Part shown: in pieces, positions 20,936 to 33,289 of the stretch
How positions within the stretch are numbered: position 1 is the stretch's first letter
How the letters are laid out: each line of letters begins with the position of its first letter
DNA from: Hymenopus coronatus
Taxonomy: Eukaryota > Arthropoda > Insecta > Mantodea > Hymenopodidae
Length of the DNA stretch: 64,000 nt
Direction: 5' to 3'
Assembly (NCBI GenBank): GCA_030762935.1
Contig: CM060897.1
Span: forward strand, 114,840,676 to 114,904,675
Position numbers and translations under genes: made by a program
Notes under the pieces: model-generated
Seen by the model: the letters and a program-made list of their open reading frames with translations, nothing else
The model's database searches: none
What the model was told of the DNA's origin: nothing

Positions 20936-21655
20936 TTTTTCTTTCTCCACTTAGCATATAGTGCATAAGTAGAGGACGTTGCACTCTTTCAAAAATTCGG
21001 TATCAAGATTTCACAGGAAATATACGTTTCGGGCACCTTTATATCCCACTAAAATGGTCGGTCTGTGTCCGCAAGTCTCTGAACATGATAACACGAAGAT
21101 AAAAGACCTGTAAAATACCGAACTTCTACTTAAGTTTAGTATCCTCCAAAAACTGCGAAACAAAGATTTTGTGACTGCCTCCGTGGTCGAGTGGTCAGTG
21201 AGCTGAATTCTCACCCGGAGGTCCCGGGTTCGATTCCCGGCTGGGGCGGGGAATTTTGCTTCAGCCAGAATGATTCCCTATACAATAAAATGATTTAAAT
21301 CAAACGTAAAAGAAGCTACAGACAACGAGTTGTTTCAAATGCAAAGCCCATGATATGACCTTAGATGAAACAATAAAAAAAAAAGTTTGAGTTAAATCCC
21401 ATCTCAAACTACCAAGTACATGGAAAAAGTTTCGATAATTTCGATTTTCCCAAAAATTACTAACTATTTTGAAATACCGAATATTCAACTTATTTACATG
21501 GCTAATATATGTATATCTTACACTTTCTGTGAATAGCCTCTGAAATCCTCATTATTCTGGATGAGTTTTGTATAACTGGTAAACTATAAGAGACAAAAGC
21601 TTACCACACAAAGAATTTAGATCTCGTTAAAACACACAATTTTTGTAATATGCAT
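20936..21655 (+). repeat. PHR, 5' portion, carrying SINE D
   Basis: The head TTTTTCTTTCTCCACTTAGC leads to a body interrupted by SINE D (21173-21384). It runs to TAATATGCATTTTT, where a second PHR begins. The remainder beyond the T-run is not seen after 22538. The stretch 20614-20935 is unassigned. Confidence 0.7.
21173..21384 (+). repeat. SINE family D inside a PHR
   Basis: The head is GACTGCCTCCGTGGTCGAGT with B box GGGTTCGATTCCCGGC. The body GAGTTGTTTCAAATGCAAAG ends GAAACAATAAAAAAAAAA. The sister copy at 27747-28013 has a clear 11-bp duplication. Confidence 0.75.
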
Positions 21656-21787
21656 TTTTAATTTCTCTACACGTAATATGTACATGGTGTAAAGAGAAGA
21701 TATTACATTCCACCCAAAAATTCGATACTGATATTTCACCGGAAATACATGTTTTACGGTCCCCTGTATCCAAGAAAAGTATTGGTG

Positions 21788-21838
<51 letters not shown>

Positions 21839-22538
21839 CCGGCGTCCGTGAAAACGATAACCCAAAAACGAAAAGTTGATCAAATATTAAACTTGGTATT
21901 TAAGTTTAGAATTTTTCAGGGATGCGACACGAAGATTTTGAGAAAAAATTCCCCCACTCCAAATTACCCTTTACATAGAACAAATTTCCAAAATTTTGAT
22001 TTTCTCTAAAATGGCTCTTACCATTTTGATTAAAATACCGTATATTTATACAGCAAATAAAATGTATATCTTGAATTTTCGGGAATAGCCTCTAAAGCCC
22101 TCTTTACTCTAAATAAATTTTGATGAAATTTGCGTAACTGGTAAACCGCAACAGGTAGACAAAAACTTACTTTACAAAAAATATAGATCACATTAAAACA
22201 CACAATTTATGTTAAATACGTTTCTTTCGTGGAATTCCCTACTTCTGAGATATTTCTTGTTATTTTTTTCAGATGTAAAGTACTTAAAACTTTCTCACAT
22301 GGAAAGCTGTAAACTCCTGACCCTGCAAAGAAATGAATTTCATCCACATGGCAACCTGCTTATAAAATATTTGACTATCGTTTTAGCCTAGTATATTTCC
22401 TTATTTTCCTTCTACTTACAAGCAAGAATGTAATTAAGTCAACGTCGATTATATTAAAAAAAAAAAATAAAAGAATAAACTTTTTAACAATACTTTGTAA
22501 CACAAATATAGGAAACTCATGTAACAATGTCAATATTT
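21656..22538 (+). repeat. PHR, full length
   Basis: TTTTAATTTCTCTACACG to CTCATGTAACAATGTCAATATTT. It contains a pure (GT)n at 21791-21837 and was inserted at the T-run of the copy before it. Confidence 0.8.
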
Positions 22539-22599
22539 ATGGATAGAGGCTTATCTTCTTTCTTTCATTCTCTATTTACTCTCCTCGTATGTAAAACTT

Positions 22600-22850
22600 T
22601 TATCAAAAAACTCCTGTTGAGGAATAGAGACTCTGGATCAGAGAAACCAGGACATGTGCTCAGTACAAAAGAGGGAAGCGGATGACACGAAAAATGGTTA
22701 TGAAACAGTTGCTGGAATGAACGGCGGGAAATCGGAGAAATCCCGCCGAGACGCCGCCTTGTCCACCAAAAATTCCACATAGTTCCCTGCGATCGAAACC
22801 GGACCACCCAGGAAAGAGGTGAGCGGTCTAACTACTCGGTCTAGACAGAG
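22600..22850 (-). repeat. SINE family A1, decayed
   Basis: GCCTTGTCCACCAAAAATTC, GATCGAAACCGGACCACCC and GAGCGGTCTAACTACTCGGT match the reverse of the A head. The body is diverged. Confidence 0.5.
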
Positions 22851-22971
22851 CCACAATTACCAAGGGGAAACAAGCTGTTCTTTGCACTTCTATGTTTCCC
22901 GCACACACAAACGTAAAAGAAGTTGTCGCATCACAAATGTTCAAAGGGGCAATGCAGTACGAAGCAAAATA

Positions 22972-23203
22972 TCGCTGAGATAGGGCGTTTCGCTTTGGTG
23001 CTTCGTGGGCAGGGGATCGTGGGTTCGAGTCCCGCCTTGGACATGGGTGTTATATGTTTGTGCAATGTGTATATGTTTGTGTAAAGGAACAGTAAAACCA
23101 GTGACCATACAGTAAACTTAGCAGGGGAAATGTAAACAGGAGATACAGCGCCGGAGTCCTGACCAGACTCCGGTACTTTTTTTAAATAATAAAAAAAAAA
23201 AAG
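22972..23203 (+). repeat. SINE family C
   Basis: GTTTCGCTTTGGTGCTTCGT, GGGTTCGAGTCCCGCCTTG, and a GCGCCGGAGTCCTGACCAGA end followed by an A-run. Confidence 0.65.
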
Positions 23204-23206
23204 ATA

Positions 23207-23390
23207 GTGGTGTTCACTCGCTTCTCGCCAAGACGGACTAGGTTCGATCCCAGCCAACCGCGTATGGGATTTATGGTGGACAAAGCGGCGCAAGGGTGGT
23301 TTTTACCAGGGTTCCCCACCGCCTGCAGCACTATATGTAGTGATTAAAAACGTCAAAAGCTATCAAAAAGAAGAAATGAAAGGAAAATAG
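23207..23390 (+). repeat. SINE family A2, internally deleted
   Basis: AGGTTCGATCCCAGCC, ATTTATGGTGGACAAAGCGG and CCCCACCGCCTGCAGCACTA match family A2, with the middle of the body missing. The stretch 23391-23754 is unassigned. Confidence 0.5.
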
Positions 23391-23754
23391 TAAACAAAGT
23401 GTGACACTAAAAATGTTCAGGAAATCTTTACTTTTAAAATTTTTAATTATTTCATTAGTTTTTAAAACATTGGCCTTTAATATGATTGCATTTTAGCATA
23501 CAATGAAACCAACGACGGAAAAGTGATTCCATACAATTTATACTCTATGTTTATTTGGAAACAGAAATCCCAAGGCCACAAGTCAGGGTCATATGATGAA
23601 GTTTCCATGGTGCTATCTTTAGGTCATCCAGATACTCAAATGTTATATAAAATTAGGTTTTCTTGGGCGTTTTTCAAAACTTTGCTGTAAAGATACATTT
23701 GTGTATAAATGGGCAGTAACGGTAGTCTCTCTCTAATGCAATAGTAGAATATGT

Positions 23755-24320
23755 ATATAATTCACATGGCTTTCTCTACATGTTCTGCAAAGAAACTATT
23801 CTTACAAAACATTATCCTTCTATTGCCGTCATGCTAATCAGGTAATAATTTGCAGAAATTATCTTGTTACTTGCCTCCTTCTAAGCAGGGGTAAATAAGG
23901 AAATGCACTTTTTAAAGCTGGTCGCTATGTGGACAATTGAAGTTCGGTTCACTTTGCATGATCAACTGTAAAACAAAGGAGATGAAACGAAAGCTTCCTT
24001 CCCGTTTGGGAAAGTATACCTGGTTTAAAATTGAAAAAATAACTAAGAATATCTTGGAAACGACCAACCCTACAAAAACAAAAGAAAAATATATATGATG
24101 TAGATTGTGTGTTTTAACGAGATGTACAATTTTTGTTTAGTAAGTATTTTTCTGTCGTAATTTTTACTAGTTAAAATCATCAAGAATGAAGAAGCTACTC
24201 CTAGTAGATTTAACATATGGTATAAAGGATAGTTTGGGATGGGAGATTTTCTTGAAAACCTTAGAGTGGCATCCTTGAAGGGTAATAAACTTAAATATAA
24301 AGTTTGGTCTTTAATGGTTT
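23755..24320 (-). repeat. PHR, tail two-thirds
   Basis: From TTCACATGGCTTTCTCTACA to TTTGGTCTTTAATGG. The GT tract and head are absent, and an opposite-strand PHR begins at the T-run. Confidence 0.65.
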
Positions 24321-24321
24321 T

Positions 24322-24690
24322 TTTTTACTTTCTCTACACGTACTATGTATGTATTGCATCCAAAAATTGGACACTGAGATTTAACCGGAAATATATATTT
24401 TGAGCCCCTGAATCCAAAAAAAAAAAATTAAAAATTAAAAATGTTTGTATGTCTGTGTGTGTGTATATGTGTGTGAGTGTGTGCCTTTGGGCAGCATAAC
24501 TCAAAAACAAAAAGACCGTTAAGTACCAAACTTGGTATTTAAGTTTGGTGTCTTCCAAGGCGACACGAAGATTTTCAATAAAATTCCCCACCCCAACTAC
24601 CCTTTACATGGAACATTTTTCGAAGAGTTTGATTTTCTCAAAAATGGCTCTAACGATTTGATTAAAATCTCTTATATTTAAGATATTTAT
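24322..24690 (+). repeat. PHR, head half
   Basis: TTTTTACTTTCTCTACACG, a short GT tract, and blocks through CTCTAACGATTTGATTAAAA. It is truncated near 24690; 24691-25080 is unassigned AT-rich DNA. Confidence 0.7.
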
Positions 24691-25080
24691 GTGACAATTT
24701 TATTTCATGTCTTGTAACCTATAATTGTAACTTACATCTGCAACTCAAAATGTAATGATTGCAACTTATTCTAGCTAAAACCTTTAACGGTAAAAGCACA
24801 TATGTCTTTAATGGCTGCTTATTAAAAGAACTAATTCTAATAAATTATGAATTTCTGCCAGTGTTTCTTTACAGTTTTCTAAAATTTTTCTCCCTTGGCC
24901 TTTACAGTAATCCACAGCATGTAATAAATATTATTGAAATGTATATCAGTTATTATACATAATAATGATATTTTTCATATGTATCAAAATTATAGCTTAC
25001 ATGGTTATTTAAATAATTATCATTTACGGTCTAAATGTATTATTGTAATAAAAATAAACCACATTTTGCTTTTAAAAAAT

Positions 25081-25970
25081 ATCATGTGTTCAATTCATAT
25101 GACTTTCTCTACATATTTAGAATAAATTATTGTTAAAAGCTTATTCTTCTATTTACTTAATGTTAATCAAGAAAAAAGTAGCAGAAAGGGTCTTATACTT
25201 GCTTCCTTCTAAATATAAGGGAAATTAAGGGGTACCATAACCTAAATCGATAGTCAAATATTTTAAAATCTGGTTGCTATGTGATTGAAGTTCCTTTGTT
25301 TGTATGTATGGACAGGAGTTGCCAAATTCCCGGATAAGAAATGTATAAGTATTTTAAAGCTGAACCCAATAACAAGAAATATCTCAAAAATGGTCAACTC
25401 CACGAGAAAATGTACCCATATAAAATAAATTTGTGTTTTAACTAGATTTACATTTTTTGTTCGGTAAGTTTTTGTCTATGTCTTATGATTTATGTATAAT
25501 TCCGCAAAATTCTGCCAAATTCATTCCGAATAGAATGTCTTCAGAGACTATTGCCAGAAAATTGAATATTTTCATGTAAATATATAAAGTATTTTAATGA
25601 AAATTGTTACAGCCATTTTTTAGAAAATCAAAATTTTGAAATTGTTTTCTAAGAAAAGGGTAGTTGGTGGTGGGGGATTTTCTTGAAAATCTTCATGTCG
25701 TATTCTTGGAAGATACCGTACTTAAATGGCAAGTTTGGTATTTAACGGTGTTTTCGTTTTTGTGTTATGCTGCCCTCAGTCACATAGACTGACAAACAGA
25801 CACACAAAACATGTTTCTATATTTGCTTTTCTACTTTATCTATTCGTACTATGTACATAGTGTATAAAGAAAGTATCGTAATGCACCCAAAGATTCGGTA
25901 TCGAGATTTCACTGGAAATACCTTCTCTATAGGTACACTATGTACATAGTACGTGAGAAGAAAGTAAAAA
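25081..25970 (-). repeat. PHR, with an opposite-strand head fragment inserted
   Basis: The tail at 25088 (CAATTCATATGACTTTCTCT) leads to the palindromic head ending at 25970. At about 25826-25921 a plus-strand head (TTTCTACTTTATCTATTCG ... GATTTCACTGGAAATA) is embedded at a T-rich spot. The stretch 25971-26384 is unassigned. Confidence 0.65.
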
Positions 25971-26384
25971 TCAATATAAAAACATCCATTTTTAGAGAAA
26001 ATGAATGATAAATAGATGTGACATATTATATTTTTAAATATTAGCTTAACTATTTTAGAAAAATTATTGCTTTTTATAATTTCTAAACCTCATAGTTTAT
26101 TTTTAAAATCAGAACATTATTTCGAAAATAATCTTGGATACTATTTCTTAATAGTACCAATATGCACTACATCGGCACGATTCAGTGAATTGAACTGTAC
26201 ATAATATATAATAATGGATTAAATAATTGTCTAGCACCTCTTAAAAGTAATGCTAATAAACACTGCTTTCAATTGCTGTATCTATCAACCAGAAAATTCC
26301 AAAGCGATAGAGGTATGAAAATCTTTGTGTGCATTGGAAAGGAAGAGTGGACTGAAACATTCAATGACATAACTGGATTTTAAC

Positions 26385-26530
26385 TAAACATCTCCAGGTC
26401 TCTATCCAATTACTCCAACCACTGAGCTACCATGGCAATAAGCCGATCCGGAACAAAATTCCACAACTGACTCGATATTTTCGCGGAAATCATAGGAAGA
26501 TCTCTGTCTGACTCTACTTTTCCAGTTCTT
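26385..26530 (-). repeat. SINE family E, partial
   Basis: CAACCACTGAGCTACCATGG and ATTCCACAACTGACTCG are the reverse of the family E tRNA-like part and leader. The stretch 26531-26934 is unassigned. Confidence 0.5.
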
Positions 26531-27509
26531 GTCGTACACTTGGAGGGAGCGTTTAATTGTGTTCTTTGAAAACTTTATTTATTGCTTTAAAGTTAATTTG
26601 GCCCGGCTTTTGGTGGTGTAAATAAAGAGGATTTATCAAATTCTTATTTCATTAAACACTCCTGTACTTTGTTAAATGTAGACAAAAAGTTTATGACAGG
26701 ATGAAAAATGGGATCACAGTGTTAAAAGTAGAAAGAAGAACCATCTGCTAGAAGATGCGTGTGGCTTAAGCAGATGTATTTGATATAATTGTTAATTTGT
26801 TGCCTGAATAAATGAAAAAATAACTGTTTAAAAGCCATCCCTCCGGTTGGTGTAAAAATTAAATAATGTGTTCCTTTCTTTCTTTTCTTCTTCTTTTTTT
26901 CATACTTTCATTTATTCTGAAAAGCTTGTGTGACTTTACAAGTCATTAATTAGAATATATCTCTTTCACATGTAGTCTACTATCTATCCAGCAAATAAAA
27001 AAGATAACTCCTAACCAAAATAAAAATTATCAGAAACGGCCTAGAAGGGAGACAAGAGAATACACTACGCTAAACCGCTAGTAGAAGCATTTAAATCTGT
27101 CTCTATGCGGCCGTCATGATCAGGATTAAAGCAAAAGAGATCTGAAATATATAAGGACTTTCTGAAATGTTTAGGTATTTTAAAATTGAAACCAACAACA
27201 AGGAATACATCTGAAATGGCTAAAGCTGTATATAAAATAAGTTATGTTTTAACATGATCTACACTTTTTGTGTAGTAAGCCTTTGTCTATTTCTTACGGT
27301 TTACCACTTATAGAACAGTCATTGAGAATGAAGAGCTCTTCAGAAGAAATTCAGGATATATGTTTCATTACATGTAAACCTCTTTAGTAGGTATATCTTA
27401 ATCAAAGGTGTTAGGACTATTTTTATAAAATAGAATAATTCTAAATTTTGATATTTACCGACCTTTCATTTTTGAGTTAAGTTGTCCACAAATACACCAC
27501 ACACACTTA

Positions 27510-27715
27510 ATGGTCGCGCCGTGTGCTACTGATTGCACCACTGTCTCTCACCAAGGCAGCCCGGGGTTCGATCCCAAGCAACTGCATGTGGGATTTGTGG
27601 TGGTCAAAGCTGCAAAGGAGCGAGTTTACTCTCTGATTTCTCCCGCCATCGCATTCCACTGGTACTCCATCTTCATTCCGTGTATCATCAGTAGTAAACC
27701 GGAGAGTTCTTAGTA
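27510..27715 (+). repeat. SINE family A2
   Basis: GGGGTTCGATCCCAAGCAAC, TGTGGGATTTGTGGTGG and GCATTCCACTGGTACTCCAT. The terminal CACCGCCTGCGGTGCC block is missing. Confidence 0.6.
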
Positions 27716-27746
27716 TCGAATTTTGGGTGGAATACAATACCGTTCT

Positions 27747-28013
27747 GACTGCTTCCGTGGTCGAGTGGTCAGCGAGCTGACTTCTGACCCGGAGGTCCCG
27801 GGTTCGATTCCCGGCTAGAGCGGGGATTTTTCTTTAGCCAGATTTATTCCCTAACCCCCACAGAGTCTGGAAGTATGTGTATTTGAGGAAAATAAATTGA
27901 TTTAAACCAACGTAAAGAACATACAGACAATGTGTTGTTTCAAATGCAAAGTCCCCAATATGACCTTAGATGTTAAATGGGGCTATATAAATGAAACAAT
28001 AAAAAAAAAAAAA
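27747..28013 (+). repeat. SINE family D with 11-bp target duplication
   Basis: A 267-bp unit from GACTGCTTCCGTGGTCGAGT to an A-run. AATACCGTTCT stands at 27736-27746 and at 28014-28024. This defines both ends of family D and shows retroposition by a LINE-type machinery. Confidence 0.85.
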
Positions 28014-28070
28014 AATACCGTTCTACCCAATATGAACAATGTACATTCATACTAGAGAAAGAAAATATAT

Positions 28071-28924
28071 CGTAACACTACATTACAGTTCAAGAGAGTT
28101 TGCGCAATATCTGCCTTCATATATTTTGTAGAGCTAAAAATATTGTTAGCTTTTCTTTTCCATTTCGAGTAAATTACGTCCGCATATTCACTTAAGAGTT
28201 GATTATGATTGGCATTGTCATTTATAAAATAACAAATAACTGATAAAAAGTTGCTTTATTATCGTATGTAAAATACTGCAATTCTGTTCATTTGCACCCA
28301 TTTGCCACCTCAGTCTTCCCAGGGGCTGATAAGTTCCTTCAGTTTTGAACGGGTTTAGAAAGAGCTTGCAATTATTCTCTACCGGTACAAGAATAGACTT
28401 AGAAAGGGATTGAAAAACTCTTGATTAGTAGAAAACAGGCTAAATATTATGATACAATATGTAAATGCTTATAATTGTTAGATTTAAGTGTTTCAGAATT
28501 ATATGCTCTAAACTGCGAATAAAATAATTAAGTTCGCTACTTTGTAGCTTTCCGAAAACGTTCATTGTTATTATTTCAAACATTAAGTTAAAAAACGTTT
28601 TTATTGTTTTCAAATTAGCCACATATATTTAAAAGCTTAGATTTCAAATTTAATGCATTTATTCTCTTGTATTATTATAATTATTTTTGTTGTTATATAA
28701 TAATAATATTCTGTACTTGTGATTATAATCTTTCAAAATACACGATTTTATTAAAGTGTACAAATTATTCAACTGTACTTTTGACATTTCATAATTATAT
28801 GTTCCCTAACTGTTCACTTTTAGTTGTGATTTTGAAGTTATTGCCTATTTCATAATACGTACATTGAATTTATTTAATTTCCGTCACGGCAAAAACATTT
28901 TTGGAAGCTTTATAACTTTTAATC
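28071..28924. other. Unassigned AT-rich DNA
   Basis: No repeat family or coding stretch is recognised. Short open frames at 28440-28855 are low-complexity and AT-driven. Confidence 0.45.
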
Positions 28925-29150
28925 TAGTTGGTCATTTCGGGTGATGAATGAAATCGTTTAAATGATGCTCAAATAAATTTCAGGTTCTATTGGAGATTAA
29001 AGTTAGTCGACATTGGTCTTTACAGGATAAGGGGGAACCCCAAAGTAAACCTTATCTGGTAGCTCACCCTAAGCGAGAACCAAACCCGCGACTTCTTAAT
29101 GCGAGGTAGCCACAATACGCACACACTACCAAGATGGGGATAAGACATTT
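28925..29150 (-). repeat. SINE family F
   Basis: TTTCGGGTGATGAATGAAAT, TAAACCTTATCTGG and CTCACCCTAAGCGAGAACCA are the reverse of family F. This copy supplies the uninterrupted form of the site split at 16513. Confidence 0.6.
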
Positions 29151-29306
29151 TATAAACTAAAGGAAAACGCTTAAGAGACACTGTTAGTGAAATTTTGAAT
29201 ACAATCGGTCAAAACTTGCTCTTTATTACAATAGCCGTTGGAAGCTTTATGCATCTAGGAGTGTCATCCAAAAAGTGACAAGACGATTTGGCATAACTAA
29301 ACACTA

Positions 29307-29923
29307 ACGAAAGTTATCGAAATAAAACATTATTTACAAAGTTACAGCACCTTACTCTATTTTTCATCGTTACCGTCATTGCTACTAAGGTATTTATTGT
29401 CATGTGGTACCGGGTTCTCAACACAGATGATATACCTACTCTTCCACCACTAAGATCTTAACCAAGATGTCACTGTCATTTTGAGATCTTCATGACCGAG
29501 AAAGCTTTTCCATTCAAAAAATCATGTACGGCGTCCAAAGGGAAACACCGGTTTTTCTTAATTCTTTGACCAACGTTTGCTTTCAACTCCTCCATAACCA
29601 TTGATGAACTTCCACTCCAGTCTTTCTCGTACACAGTGGTTCTTCCTTGATTGCTCGTAAATTATGCGTCATTTCTTTATTGAAGATTCGTTCATTGCAT
29701 TTTTATTATATTTCATTATACTCTTACGATATTTGCCTATAAAATTCAATTGCCCCAATATTTTGTCCGTTTAAAACTGAATAAGCTCTTTGGCATTAGA
29801 AAAGTATATCGGCGTTGTAAAACTGGTACCACGTGACAATGACTTGACAGAATGGAGGTTGCGTTGAGAAATAGAGTAAGGTATAGTAATTTTGTAAATA
29901 AAGTTTTATTTGATATCTTTCGT
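29307..29923 (-). mobile_element. Internally deleted mariner, copy 1
   Basis: The ends are AACGAAAGTTATCGAAATAA and, inverted, ACGAAAGATATCAAATAAAA; the TIRs extend about 60 bp (ATTTACAAAGTTAC ... CTTACTCTATTT). A TA precedes the left end. The minus strand encodes SGSSSMVMEELKANVGQRIK and HDFLNGKAF, a decayed version of the frame in copy 2. The stretch 29924-30212 is unassigned. Confidence 0.7.
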
Positions 29924-30212
29924 AATTATTTTGATATGCTGAACCATCTGTTACTTCCTGGATGAAAGTATACAAAATCTACATTTAAAACACCTGTTTT
30001 ATTGCAGACTGATTTATAAACACCGTTTTTCTCAAAACTATATTTATGCAATCCTAGCCTTAAAATAGCTTATTATAATGGCATCAATTGTGCAAAATTA
30101 CCTTATTTTGGTACCAAGACAAGACAATAATGACCTCATCACCACTATAACATAATGTTTTTCCAATATGCCTGTAAGAAAACTTAAAATCGCGACTCTA
30201 ACAAGCGTAGCA

Positions 30213-30480
30213 GCATTTTTTTTTATTTTGTTGTGTTTTATTTTATATTATATAGTTCCGGCGTCTGGTCTGGTCTCCGGCGCTGTAGTCTTTTTTCTTA
30301 TTTTTTTTTTCTTTTTCCCTAACTTACATTTGTTTATTGTTTTTTTGTTTTATGACAAATACATATACATATTCACAAACACACAAACACCCATGACCAA
30401 GGCAGTACTCGTACCTACGATCCTCTGCACTACGAAGCACCAAAGCGAGGCACTTTAGCGAACGCAACCTTGCGCCGGCG
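30213..30480 (-). repeat. SINE family C, diverged
   Basis: CACCCATGACCAAGGCAGTA, GCACTACGAAGCACCAAAGC and GTCTCCGGCGCTG correspond to the reverse of family C. T-rich expansions lie at 30218-30325. Confidence 0.55.
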
Positions 30481-30500
30481 CATTTACACACAAGAATTAA

Positions 30501-30738
30501 GGGCCACGGCATGGCCGAGTGGTTAGACTACTCGACTCTCACCTAAACGGCCGGGGTTCGATCCTAAGCGACTGCATGTGAGATTTGTGGTGGAAAAAAA
30601 GGCGCTGGGGGTAGGTTTTTTCCGGGTACTCCGGTTTCGTATTCCACCGGTGCTCCATCATCATTCATGTATCATCAGTGTCACCGCCTGCGGTGCCATT
30701 AGAAGTTAAAATGAGCGTTAAAAACTACCTACCACAAG
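30501..30738 (+). repeat. SINE family A2, full length
   Basis: GGCATGGCCGAGTGGTTAGA, GGGGTTCGATCCTAAGCG, TGAGATTTGTGGTGG, CCGGTGCTCCATCATCATTC and a terminal TCACCGCCTGCGGTGCCATT. This is the best copy of A2. Confidence 0.75.
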
Positions 30739-30825
30739 AATCAACCTCATTAAATTTATTTTAAAATCAAAACTAACAACTATATACACTTTAAACAAAG
30801 CCTAAGTTACTTGGATTACTCACAC

Positions 30826-32392
30826 AAGTACCATAGACGCCGCTTTTATATTAGACACTTTAAGGACGAAACAAATGTTAATTAGGCGGGAAAAGCTTCA
30901 TTGTGCATTTGTGGACCATAAGAATGCATTTGACTCTGTCAATCGAAATGCATTACGGCATAAACTATGCAGAAAGGGATTATCAATTAAAATGATTGGA
31001 GCATTGTAGGCAATCTATCAAAATGTTGAATTCTGTGTAAAGTACGACAGAAACAGAGTGTCGGAGAGCTACTTAAGCTATAGGGCACTGAAACAAGATT
31101 GTATTTTATCTCCCTTGCTGTTTAATCTCTTTGTGGACGATATTACTGATGCAATGACAGCAGAGAATATCGAAGCACCTAGCGAATTTGCAGAATTGCA
31201 CTTTTATACGTGGACGATTTAGTATTGTGCTCTACGAATTATAACGAGGACTGGACAAACCTAAGAAGTATTGCGATGAATGGCTACTTATAGTTAATGT
31301 GAATAAGACTAAGACAGTGATTTTAAAAATGGTTCTGTTTATAGCAGGGATGAGACTTGGACATTACAGGACATATACTGGACAATGTTAAGTATTTTGT
31401 GTATTTAGGACTCACATTTACAATGGACGGAACATAAAGTGAACACATTGACACCACGAAACACAAGGCAAGGGTGAAAGCGGCGGAAGCTTTCCGGATG
31501 CGCTGCAGAATTCCGAATATATCCATTACCTTAATGGAAACTGTATACGGAGCAACAGTTAGATCCACGATAACTTATGGAGGAGAAATATGCGGGTGGG
31601 AACGAACAGGGAATCTCGACCAAGTGAGGACACAGTTTTTGAAAGGAAATCTGGATGTAGGAAGAGGTACGGCAAACTGCGGAATAATGAGGGAATTCGG
31701 AGTGCATAGTGAAACGATAGAGTGCAAAATCAGAGCAGTTAGATATTGGATGAGAATCTGTCACGGAAACCAATCTCTAATTAGGGCAGTCTGCTACCGT
31801 GAACAGTTGCGAATGGAAGGTAATTCGACGTGGGGCATCAAAATAAAAGAAAGGGTTGGAAATCATTGGGATGGGATACATTTGGATGGAGGGGCAGGCA
31901 TACAGGTGGAGTATTTGAAGAAAAATGAAGAACCGCCTCTATGATATTGACAGACGGCAAATAATTGCGCAATGCACGGAGAAGGTTTCATTAGAGGTAC
32001 AGTCTGCGCTAAAATCGGAGTGGGGTATGGATCCATACATCAAAATGGGTACCAAACTCATTAGAGAGGGGCTCGCATGGATTAGACTAGGAGCATGGAG
32101 GAGCACGAACATTTCTGACGAGAATGGTACGAAAATCTGTCCCATTTGCGAGGAGGAAGAGTCGTGGACTCACATCTTGGCAAGATGTAGGGGTACGGAG
32201 GAATGGTGGGAAAAATATTTACCACGATTCTTTACCACCGTAAATGTGGAGCTAGAAGCATGTTGGACGCTACTGGCAAGCACGGAAGACGTGGACGGGC
32301 TAGTTAAATTTATACTTAAGGAAGACAGCTGTGATTTGAGAAGGCTGCTAATACAGAAGAGAGGGGGGATAAGAACAATTAAGCGAAAGTGA
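30826..32392 (+). pseudogene. LINE reverse transcriptase with C-terminal zinc motif, 5'-truncated
   Basis: From 30826 the plus strand reads FILDTLRTKQMLIRREKL, AFVDHKNAFDSVNRNALRHK and a stop. It continues through LKQDCILSPLLFNLFVDDI and, after a one-base shift near 31200, LLYVDDLVLC, the catalytic YXDD box. The thumb and connection read KAAEAFRMRCRIPN, ITYGGEICGWER and MREFGVHSETIECKIRAVRY (31474-31944). A shift near 31930 opens the last frame (31925-32392), with IREGLAWIRLGAW and CPICEEEESWTHILARC, a C-X2-C-X7-H-X4-C motif. The endonuclease half is missing. The clade is uncertain; it is not the Jockey element. A sister copy is at 40567. Confidence 0.8.
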
Positions 32393-32760
32393 CTACAATG
32401 TTTTACATACATATATTTTATGTCATACTTAGGTCATTGTTGTGTCAGGGTTTTATATATTGTGTATATATTATGTATGATATATTTCTTTTAAGTGTAT
32501 TTATCTATTTTAATAGGGCACATTTATGTTTCTGAATAAGGTGTAACTCAGTGCTGTAGATTTAAATTGCTGGTTTTGAATACTTTTGCCTTTTTATTTT
32601 CGAGTTTACTCTTTTAATTCTTTGTTTTTGTTTAATATTGTTTTTAGTGTGTATTACAAAAGTGCATACGGTCTGTGGACCCGTGCGATTGTTGAAGTTC
32701 AATGTATGATATTGTTATGTCAATAAACACAGTTATTCATTCATTTGTTCATTCACTTTC
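32393..32760 (+). repeat. 3' UTR and tail of the second LINE
   Basis: The same sequence follows the coding end in both copies (TTTTACATACATATATTT ... GTCTGTGGACCCGTGCGATT ... AATAAACACAG). It ends in a short (ATTC)n-like tail (TTATTCATTCATTTGTTCAT), so retrotransposition probably initiated on this tail. Confidence 0.7.
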
Positions 32761-32822
32761 CTTGATAAATATTATTGGTACCATTTGCCATATTAGAAAA
32801 TGTTGTCCCTTAGCAACACTTA

Positions 32823-32878
32823 CCGCCTGCGGTGCCATTAGTAGTTAAAGCGGGCGTTAAACACCACCAAAAAAAAAA
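32823..32878 (+). repeat. 56-bp 5'-truncated SINE A2 with 13-bp target duplication
   Basis: Only the 3' end CCGCCTGCGGTGCCATTAGT ... GGCGTTAAACACCACC plus an A-run is present. It is flanked by perfect TTAGCAACACTTA (32810-32822 and 32879-32891). It marks the true 3' end of family A2. Confidence 0.85.
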
Positions 32879-32891
32879 TTAGCAACACTTA

Positions 32892-33289
32892 ACTTTTACT
32901 GCATTAACATTTTTGTTTCCTACAGTAATTCTTTTTTTGCAATGTCTATTTTACTTTAAAATAATTATTTTACGTAACTCTCGGCTTCTAATACTGACTT
33001 CTATCCTCCTTACATTTTTATTTCAGTAATACTGGCCTGTAATGTACCTTGAAAAAACATGAAATCTTCGCATATACACACCAGAGGGTCGAAGGCATAA
33101 AAATCTTCGACTGAAGAAAGAAAACAACACTTACAATCAATCTAACTCTAAATACTTACCACATTAAAAACAATAAACGTTTGCATAATTACCATCTGCA
33201 AAAATTTGCCAGACTGTGGTTACATTAGTCAAACTAAATTTTTTCGTTTATTCATTCACAAAAATGATCATATTCATTTTTGTAAAAAT
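32892..33289. other. Unassigned DNA
   Basis: Nothing recognised. Confidence 0.4.

Larger units (their letters stand above)
26935..28070 (-). repeat. PHR split by SINE A2 and SINE D
   Basis: PHR blocks run to TTGTCCACAAATACACCAC at about 27500. They continue as AGTATCGAATTTTGGGTGGA at 27713-27735 after SINE A2, and end in the palindromic head at 28025-28070 after SINE D. Confidence 0.65.

Noticed and set aside
21173..21245. Possible functional tRNA gene
   Set aside because: The A and B boxes are good, but the sequence continues into a repeated SINE D body with an A-tail, and the sister copy has a target duplication.
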